This document shows, one piece after another, positions 1 through 5,201 of a stretch of DNA of 5,201 nucleotides (its first letter is position 1; each line of letters starts with the position of its first letter). The position numbers and the translations under genes were made by a program. Below the pieces are notes generated by a model, which was not told the DNA's origin, made no database searches, and saw only the letters and a list, made by a program, of their open reading frames with translations. Source of the stretch: Pseudomonadota bacterium (GTDB lineage Bacteria > Pseudomonadota > Gammaproteobacteria > Pseudomonadales > Pseudohongiellaceae); contig JADFOC010000230.1 of assembly GCA_022563075.1 (NCBI GenBank), positions 1-5,201 of the forward strand. Reading direction: 5' to 3'.

Positions 1-86
1 AACGGGATGATTTGCAGCAAGTCATGTCACTGTTAAAGGATGCTAAGCTGGGTATTCCCCTTCAATACAATAATTTCCGCGACTGA
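1..86 (+). CDS. yajQ: YajQ-family nucleotide-binding protein, C-terminal fragment
   Basis: Only the last 27 codons are present; the gene enters from the left edge. The frame beginning at base 3 reads RDDLQQVMSLLKDAKL and ends in YNNFRD before TGA at 84-86. This closely matches the C-terminus of E. coli YajQ as I remember it, which ends in a DDLQAVM helix and a QFKNFRD tail. YajQ (DUF520) proteins are small cytoplasmic proteins of two ferredoxin-like folds that bind nucleic acid or nucleotides; some members are reported to bind cyclic di-GMP. The next gene starts 47 nt downstream on the same strand with no clear terminator between, so read-through into it is plausible. The family call rests on a short but distinctive tail. 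Confidence 0.85.
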   Translation, partial: RDDLQQVMSLLKDAKLGIPLQYNNFRD

Positions 87-133
87 ATCGCAAAAAATTC
101 AAATCGTAGTTAAGTGCCCGCTAGGGGATTACA

Positions 134-1489
134 TTGCAACGAGCTATTTCTTTCAAAGAATCAATCCAGCAGTTAAGAGATAAGCGATTTCTGCCTATTC
201 TTCTGTTCGGTTTTTGCAGTGGTTTTCCTTTCGTGTTACATGGATCAGTGTTAACGCTCTGGCTGCAGGAGTCAGGTTTTTCAAGATCCACCATTGGTTT
301 TGTCGGTGCTATCGCAACTGTTTATGCTTTTAACTGGGTATGGGCACCGTTTATTGACAAAATAAAACTACCCTACCTTTACCATAGGTTTGGCCAGCGG
401 CGGTCTTGGATTTTGCTTTGCCTGATTGCGATTGCAGTACTCATCGGCTGCATCAGCTTCAGTGATCCGAGCGAAAATCTTTTTCTTGTTAGTATTGTAG
501 CGCTAGCAATTGCCACTTTTTCGGCCACACTCGATATTTCGGTTGACGCCTATCGAATCACTATTTTTTCCGAAGAAGAGATGGATGCCAAGATGCCTTA
601 TGCCGCCGCCATGAGCACCATAGGTTGGTACGCAGGATACGGATTCATCGGTGGCGCATTAGCATTAGCGCTGGGTGGTGAGACGATCGGGTTTTCCTGG
701 GCAGTAGTTTATCGTTTTCTTATTCTGATTTATCTACTGTTGATTGCGCTCACGTTCTTAACTCCATCGCCCGAAACAACAGACTCGCCACCGGAGTTGG
801 TTGCAGCGAGATCAAAAGAGTCGATGCAGGTCTGGTTCTTGCTTTTTGTGGTGGAGCCGTTTAGTGAATTTTTCCGTCGCTGTGGCTTCAAATTGGCCTT
901 TTCTGTGCTGCTGTTGCTGATGGTTTTCAGATTGGGTGAAGCAATGCTGGGGCGCATGTCATTGGTGTTCTACGTCGAGTTAGGCTTTACCATCGATCAA
1001 ATCGGTTTCTATCAGAAGTTCTTCGGTGGCCTGCTGACGGCGGTATTTTCCATTTTCGGCGCATTGATCAATACACGCTTCGGTGTCATTAGAGGGCTAT
1101 TTGTCGCTGGCGTGGCCATGGCGGCAGCCAACCTGATGTTTGCCTTGCTGGCCGTAGTGGGTCCTAACACGAATTTATTCATGCTGGCGTTAGTGATTGA
1201 TAATTTCTTTCAGGCCATGGCTGTCGTTGCTTTTATTTCGTTTATGTCTTATTTCACCAGTCGCACCTACACCGGAACGCAATATGCACTGATGTCTTCG
1301 ATTTCGAACTTCGGCAGAACCACATTGGCAGCGGGTAGCGGCGTGGTTATCGATTTTCTCAATGGCGATTGGGTCATATTTTTCGTGCTGACCACCCTCA
1401 TGGTAATTCCGGGGCTGTGTTTATTGCTCTGGGTAGGCAAACTAATGAAAAGCTATGGGAATACTCAGGTTGGCTATGTCTCGTCCTGA
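134..1489 (+). CDS. ampG: AmpG-like muropeptide permease (MFS transporter)
   Basis: Predicted inner-membrane MFS permease of 451 residues, nearly all hydrophobic segments with 12 or more likely membrane helices. AmpG imports GlcNAc-anhydroMurNAc peptides from the periplasm for cell-wall recycling and so influences ampC beta-lactamase induction where AmpR exists. Visible family traits are GFCSGFP at 26-32, the cytoplasmic-loop motif FGQRRSW at 86-92, ATLDISVDAYR at 131-141 (AmpG typically has ATQDI..DA), and TQYALMSS at 382-389. The length is somewhat below E. coli AmpG (about 490). The TTG start is chosen because no ATG or GTG start with a good site lies nearby and TAGGGGA sits 5 nt upstream (122-128). 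The 3' end overlaps the opposing ATL gene by 16 nt. The family is secure; the substrate is inferred from the family and from the yajQ/groESL neighbourhood. Confidence 0.82.
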   Translation: MQRAISFKESIQQLRDKRFLPILLFGFCSGFPFVLHGSVLTLWLQESGFSRSTIGFVGAIATVYAFNWVWAPFIDKIKLPYLYHRFGQRRSWILLCLIAIAVLIGCISFSDPSENLFLVSIVALAIATFSATLDISVDAYRITIFSEEEMDAKMPYAAAMSTIGWYAGYGFIGGALALALGGETIGFSWAVVYRFLILIYLLLIALTFLTPSPETTDSPPELVAARSKESMQVWFLLFVVEPFSEFFRRCGFKLAFSVLLLLMVFRLGEAMLGRMSLVFYVELGFTIDQIGFYQKFFGGLLTAVFSIFGALINTRFGVIRGLFVAGVAMAAANLMFALLAVVGPNTNLFMLALVIDNFFQAMAVVAFISFMSYFTSRTYTGTQYALMSSISNFGRTTLAAGSGVVIDFLNGDWVIFFVLTTLMVIPGLCLLLWVGKLMKSYGNTQVGYVSS

Positions 1490-1785
1490 TTCCAGCGATA
1501 GGTTGTAAGCGAAAACTGACCATTAACAAAGATTACACCCTCGGCTTCCAGCTTCGATTTCTGCGTTTGATACTCCCGACTGTCACGCACAAAAGACAAT
1601 CTCCCGCGGGCGTTAACCACCCTGTGCCAGGGGAGTTTGCTGTCGCTGGGCAATGACTTCATGACGTAACCGACATAGCGTGCATAGCCAGGCAAGTCAG
1701 CCATTTTTGCCACCTGTCCATAACTCGCGACTTTCCCCTTCGGGATTTGATGAACCACCTGCCATATGCGTTCTTTTTTACTCAA
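1474..1785 (-). CDS. atl: Alkyltransferase-like protein (ATL, MGMT family)
   Basis: Small 103-residue protein matching the C-terminal DNA-binding domain of O6-alkylguanine-DNA alkyltransferases. The catalytic PCHR box is PWHR here (52-55), so the alkyl-accepting cysteine is replaced by tryptophan, as in E. coli Atl/YbaZ. Such proteins bind and flip O6-alkylguanine without repairing it and hand the lesion to nucleotide excision repair. Other family residues visible are Tyr22 in VASYGQVA (base-flipping tyrosine), Arg36 in the ARYVG segment (arginine finger) and a YRW near the end. Length is normal for the group. The start is TTG, supported by TAAGGA at 1792-1797 with a 6-nt spacer; there is no competing ATG upstream. 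The gene is divergent from fxsA and convergent with the permease, overlapping its last 16 nt, with no terminator hairpin seen between them. Confidence 0.88.
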   Translation of the reverse strand: MSKKERIWQVVHQIPKGKVASYGQVAKMADLPGYARYVGYVMKSLPSDSKLPWHRVVNARGRLSFVRDSREYQTQKSKLEAEGVIFVNGQFSLTTYRWNQDET

Positions 1786-1874
1786 TCTGGGTCCTTAGCG
1801 GATGTTTGAAATTCAATAAGTTCGCTCATTATCGTGATAAAGTGGGTCCAGTGTAAATTTAACAGGAGGCTGTA

Positions 1875-2399
1875 GTGCGGTTTCTGCTCATTTTCTTCAT
1901 CGTGGTGCCACTCACCGAGATGATGCTGTTATTCGAGGTAAGCGACCTTATTGGAGGCTTCCCTACTCTCATTCTGGTTGTGGCTACTGCGGTGATCGGT
2001 GTGCAGATACTCAAGCGGCAAGGGCTTTCTACCCTCTTGCGAGCCAATCAACGACTCCAATCCGGTGAGTTGCCCGCGCAGGAAATAATAGAAGGAATGT
2101 TGTTAGCCGGTGCCGGCGCCTTGCTGCTGACCCCGGGATTTATCACCGATACCATTGGCTTCATCTTACTTACTGGCCCGTTGCGAAGACCTTTGGCCCG
2201 CAGGATTATCCGTGCGGGGGTGATGAATACATTGGCCAGGGGCCATGGAGGTAGCAGCTTCAGTTTTCGATCCGGTACCAGTTCGAGAGATTATGGTGCT
2301 GGAAATGGCAACGTCTATGAGGGAGAATACACGGAAGATGCTAGGAGTACGCCGAAGCTGCCCGGCATCGATGACGAGCACTCGGGCAAGCAGCCATAA
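1875..2399 (+). CDS. fxsA: FxsA family cytoplasmic-membrane protein
   Basis: A 174-residue membrane protein. The N-terminal helix (about 2-22) carries the FxsA pattern VVPLTEMMLLFEV, followed by a second helix (about 29-46) and a third hydrophobic stretch (about 73-100) containing LLLTPGFITDTIGF, a strongly conserved FxsA segment. Residues from about 120 on form a hydrophilic Gly/Ser- and charge-rich tail, likely cytoplasmic and poorly conserved. E. coli FxsA is known for relieving F-plasmid exclusion of phage T7 when overproduced; its normal role is unclear. The GTG start is supported by an excellent AGGAGG at 1864-1869 with a 5-nt spacer. Placement just upstream of groES matches many gammaproteobacteria. 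No convincing terminator follows, so some transcription may run into groES in addition to the heat-shock promoter. Confidence 0.92.
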   Translation: MRFLLIFFIVVPLTEMMLLFEVSDLIGGFPTLILVVATAVIGVQILKRQGLSTLLRANQRLQSGELPAQEIIEGMLLAGAGALLLTPGFITDTIGFILLTGPLRRPLARRIIRAGVMNTLARGHGGSSFSFRSGTSSRDYGAGNGNVYEGEYTEDARSTPKLPGIDDEHSGKQP

Positions 2400-2470
2400 A
2401 AATAGATAAAACCTTTAAAATCATATACTTAAAAAAAGAGCATAGAGTAATTTAAAAAATATACGAGTAG

Positions 2471-2486
2471 ATGGCATGTATGCCAT
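2471..2486. repeat. 16-bp dyad overlapping the groES -35 element
   Basis: ATGGCA (2471-2476), a 4-nt centre TGTA, and TGCCAT (2481-2486) form a perfect inverted repeat with 6-bp arms. Its last base is the first T of the TTGAAA -35 element of the heat-shock promoter. Position and symmetry would suit a dimeric regulator's operator, but six-base arms can occur by chance and no known regulator is recognised. It lies in an AT-rich stretch (2400-2470) that otherwise shows no gene. Confidence 0.35.
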
Positions 2487-2512
2487 TGAAATATCTCCGA
2501 TAATCCCCATCT
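2486..2512 (+). promoter_or_regulatory. Sigma-32 (RpoH) heat-shock promoter for groES-groEL
   Basis: TTGAAA at 2486-2491 is followed after a 13-nt spacer by CCCCATCT at 2505-2512. This agrees with the RpoH consensus, a TTGAAA -35 and a CCCCATNT -10, with 13-15 nt between. Transcription would start near 2518-2521, leaving a leader of roughly 150 nt before groES. Position and match make it the likely main heat-inducible promoter of the operon. No CIRCE operator for HrcA is visible nearby, which fits RpoH control. Confidence 0.87.
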
Positions 2513-2585
2513 AGGTTCACAACAATGAATATGCCGTGGAAAACCGGAAATCGGTAGCTGTGGCTTCAAATTTGTAAATCGAGCT

Positions 2586-2618
2586 TGATTACTTCAGCCA
2601 CCGGGGCTGGGGTGATTA
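2586..2618 (+). promoter_or_regulatory. Strong hairpin in the groES leader, possible RNA regulatory element
   Basis: Bases 2586-2599 pair with 2605-2618 around the loop ACCGG. The core, CAGCC with GGCTG, is Watson-Crick, and the 14-bp stem contains four G-U wobbles and no mismatch. It lies in the predicted transcript about 70 nt after the heat-shock start point and ends 37 nt before the Shine-Dalgarno sequence. T-rich DNA follows (TTATTTTAGTTTT), so it could be a weak terminator/attenuator, a stabilising 5' structure or part of a thermosensor. It does not itself cover the groES ribosome binding site. The hairpin is seen directly; any function is inference. Confidence 0.45.
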
Positions 2619-2667
2619 TTTTAGTTTTAACATTGTCAATCAAATCATTTGAATCAGGAGTTAAGTA

Positions 2668-2958
2668 ATGAATATCCGGCCTTTACAAGATCGTGTCGTA
2701 GTGCGACGTGAGGAAGAAGAAACAACCAGCGCAGGGGGTATCGTGCTGCCAGGTTCGGCCGCTGAAAAGCCAGCACAGGGGGAAGTACTTGCAGTTGGGC
2801 CAGGGAAGCGTCTGGAAAACGGAAAGACTCAGCCAATCGATCTAAAAGTTGGAGACACCGTGGTATTCGGCAAGTACTCCAGTAATACCATAAAAATTGA
2901 CGATGAAGAGTTACTGATTTTAAGTGAAAGCGAAATTTTTGGCGTTATCGAATCTTAA
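2668..2958 (+). CDS. groES: Co-chaperonin GroES (Hsp10)
   Basis: Complete 96-residue GroES, close to the E. coli length of 97. It forms the heptameric lid that caps GroEL and closes the folding chamber in the cytoplasm. The N-terminus [14 protein letters not shown] is the classic signature. The mobile loop (about 16-32) contains [11 protein letters not shown], with the Ile25-Val26-Leu27 tripeptide that contacts the GroEL apical domain. The C-terminal strand [16 protein letters not shown] is also typical. The ATG start is preceded by AGGAG at 2656-2660 with a 7-nt spacer. Expression is expected from the sigma-32 promoter 156 nt upstream. groEL begins 57 nt after the stop with its own ribosome binding site, and no terminator is seen between them, so the pair forms one operon. 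Confidence 0.98.
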   Translation: MNIRPLQDRVVVRREEEETTSAGGIVLPGSAAEKPAQGEVLAVGPGKRLENGKTQPIDLKVGDTVVFGKYSSNTIKIDDEELLILSESEIFGVIES

Positions 2959-3003
2959 GATAAATACATTTATTCGACCCCAATAATCAATTAGACAAGA
3001 TAG

Positions 3004-4655
<1,652 letters not shown>

Positions 4656-4656
<1 letters not shown>

Positions 4657-4798
4657 AATCGGCCGTTAGGGAGGTCTTAATACTCCCTCACTTCGTCGGC
4701 CCGAAATTTTGGTGCTCATGTATTGTTATATACATTGCGCGCCAAAATCTCGGGCTTTCTCGTTACGGAGCATTAATCCACTCCCTAACGGCCGATTT
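4656..4798. repeat. Palindromic repeat copy 1, 143 nt, abutting the groEL stop
   Basis: A near-symmetric palindrome about one axis. The outer arms 4656-4673 and 4781-4798 are perfect inverted repeats (18/18, beginning AAATCGGCCG). Inner arms 4699-4715 and 4739-4755 pair at 16 of 17 positions including one G-U. The tip ATGTAT/ATACAT (4718-4723, 4730-4735) closes a 6-nt loop. The 25-nt segments between outer and inner arms are equal in length on both sides. Alternative local hairpins exist: 4668-4673 with 4683-4688, and 4761-4770 with 4781-4790 (9 of 10 pairs, loop CATTAATCCA). The latter competes with the outer stem. It is not followed by a T-run, so it does not look like an ordinary terminator. 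It has no coding capacity and resembles a MITE- or REP-class element, or a structured 3' UTR; I do not recognise the family. Confidence 0.85.
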
Positions 4799-4817
4799 CG
4801 AAGCCTGGGACATCACG

Positions 4818-4960
4818 GCAAGCTAGATAATAGCGGTCTTATCCTCCCTGGCGGCGTTGGCTTAAACCTTCCGATGCTCAGGTAGGTTTGCCTACACTGT
4901 GCTGCGGTTGCCTAAGCCGCCTTGCCAGGAAGCATTAATCCTCACCCTGGCAACTGATTT
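4818..4960. repeat. Palindromic repeat copy 2, colinear with copy 1
   Basis: The landmarks of copy 1 recur at exactly +162 nt: GTCTTA (4674 to 4836), the apical TGCTCA (4713 to 4875), GCATTAATCC (4770 to 4932) and the terminal GATTT (ending 4798 and 4960). The left outer arm has diverged and no longer pairs with the right end. The central hairpin is kept with different sequence: CCTGGC 4847-4852 with GCCAGG 4924-4929, GGCTTA 4859-4864 with TAAGCC 4913-4918, and GTAGG 4882-4886 with CCTAC 4891-4895. A right-hand hairpin pairs 4923-4929 with 4946-4952. Bases 4871-4932 are nearly identical to 5077-5138 in copy 3. Like copy 1, it is non-coding. Confidence 0.8.
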
Positions 4961-4994
4961 TAATGTCTGGTAGATCACCGATTTATCGAAACAG

Positions 4995-5031
4995 AAAGGC
5001 AGAGCTGAGAGGTTCTGCCTTTTTTGTTTTT
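4995..5031 (+). terminator. Rho-independent terminator downstream of groEL and repeat copy 2
   Basis: Stem arms 4995-5005 (AAAGGCAGAGC) and 5012-5022 (GTTCTGCCTTT) pair over 11 bp with one G-U, around the loop TGAGAG. A T-rich run TTTTTTGTTTTT (5020-5031) follows. This is a textbook intrinsic terminator for rightward transcription and the best candidate for the end of the groES-groEL transcript. It lies about 340 nt after the groEL stop, so the mRNA would carry repeat copies 1 and 2 in its 3' UTR. The A-rich 5' arm and T-rich 3' arm may also allow weaker leftward termination. Confidence 0.88.
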
Positions 5032-5064
5032 CCGGTGGGATCGTATGCCCATAGGACATTCATT

Positions 5065-5153
5065 GGTTCAGGACTGCCGATGCTCATGTAGGTTTGCCTA
5101 CACTGTGCCGCGGTTGCCTAAGCCGCCTTGCCAGGAAGACTGGCGACCGATTT
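5065..5153. repeat. Palindromic repeat copy 3, left-truncated
   Basis: Bases 5077-5138 match 4871-4932 of copy 2 at 60 of 62 positions. The two changes make the tip a perfect 6-bp TGTAGG/CCTACA (5087-5092, 5097-5102) where copy 2 has five. The left stem arm GGTTCAGG (5065-5072) differs from copy 2 but still pairs, with one mismatch and one wobble, with CCTAAGCC (5117-5124). The outer left arm is absent. On the right, relative to copy 2, about 13 nt net of the CATTAATCC loop region is missing. A shortened hairpin GCCAG-GAAGA-CTGGC (5130-5144) nevertheless remains. The copy ends with the shared CCGATTTT. Confidence 0.8.
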
Positions 5154-5187
5154 TGAAGACTGACAGGCCTTCGATGCGTCTAAAGAG

Positions 5188-5201
5188 AAAGGCAGAACTG
5201 G
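5188..5201 (+). terminator. First arm of a second terminator copy, cut by the window edge
   Basis: AAAGGCAGAAC at 5188-5198 matches the first arm of the terminator at 4995-5005 and lies at the same distance (193 nt offset) as the GATTT end of the preceding repeat. It would pair perfectly with a GTTCTGCCTTT arm such as that at 5012-5022, so a complete second terminator very likely continues beyond the window. Only the first arm is visible here. Confidence 0.5.

Noticed and set aside
79..97. GCGA-CTGAA-TCGC hairpin followed by an A-run after yajQ, as a terminator
   Set aside because: The stem is only 4 bp and is followed by A rather than T on the plus strand. On the minus strand the T-run comes before the stem, so it fits a terminator on neither strand.
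1369..1656. 95-codon plus-strand frame across the permease/ATL junction
   Set aside because: It overlaps two well-supported genes in other frames and shows no recognisable domain.
1806..1840. Sigma-70 promoter for fxsA (TTGAAA or TTCAAT with TGATAA/GATAAA)
   Set aside because: No pair of boxes has both good matches and a 16-18 nt spacer; a promoter must exist in this divergent gap, but I cannot place it.
2400..2667. CIRCE/HrcA operator upstream of groES
   Set aside because: No TTAGCACTC-N9-GAGTGCTAA type inverted repeat is present; the dyad found there has unrelated sequence, and the sigma-32 promoter explains heat control.

Overview
The window looks like a chromosomal housekeeping region of a gammaproteobacterium. 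The evidence is the gene order yajQ - ampG-like transporter - alkyltransferase-like protein - fxsA - groES - groEL, a heat-shock (sigma-32 type) promoter in front of groES, and protein sequences that read like Pseudomonas or E. coli relatives. From memory, Pseudomonas aeruginosa keeps groEL, groES, fxsA, ampG and yajQ within about ten genes of each other, so the neighbourhood appears conserved. The species cannot be named from this sequence alone.

Layout: 1-86 is the 3' end of a YajQ-family gene. 134-1489 (+) is an AmpG-like MFS permease with a TTG start. 1474-1785 (-) is a short alkyltransferase-like (ATL) protein, convergent with the permease and overlapping it by 16 nt. 1875-2399 (+) is the membrane protein FxsA with a GTG start. 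The 268-nt gap 2400-2667 holds an AT-rich stretch, a 16-bp dyad, a near-consensus sigma-32 promoter and a leader with a strong hairpin. 2668-2958 is groES and 3016-4656 is groEL; both are full length and apparently co-transcribed.

The 545 nt after groEL contain no gene but are highly structured. Three colinear copies of one palindromic repeat lie in direct orientation. Copy 1 (4656-4798) is a 143-nt near-symmetric palindrome that begins on the last base of the groEL stop codon. Copy 2 (4818-4960) is colinear with copy 1 at a constant 162-nt offset. Copy 3 (about 5065-5153) shares a 62-nt core with copy 2 (60/62 identical). All share an apical motif of the form TGCTCAnGTA-N8-TACAYTGYGC, and a right-hand hairpin whose pairs change in a compensatory way between copies. 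A rho-independent terminator (4995-5031) follows copy 2, and the first arm of a second one appears at the window edge after copy 3. I do not recognise this repeat family; it is the most unusual part of the window.

How the genes work together: GroES and GroEL form the heat-inducible chaperonin. FxsA, AmpG-like, ATL and YajQ act separately in membrane or phage-exclusion, cell-wall recycling, DNA repair and nucleotide-binding roles, and appear to be conserved neighbours rather than one pathway.
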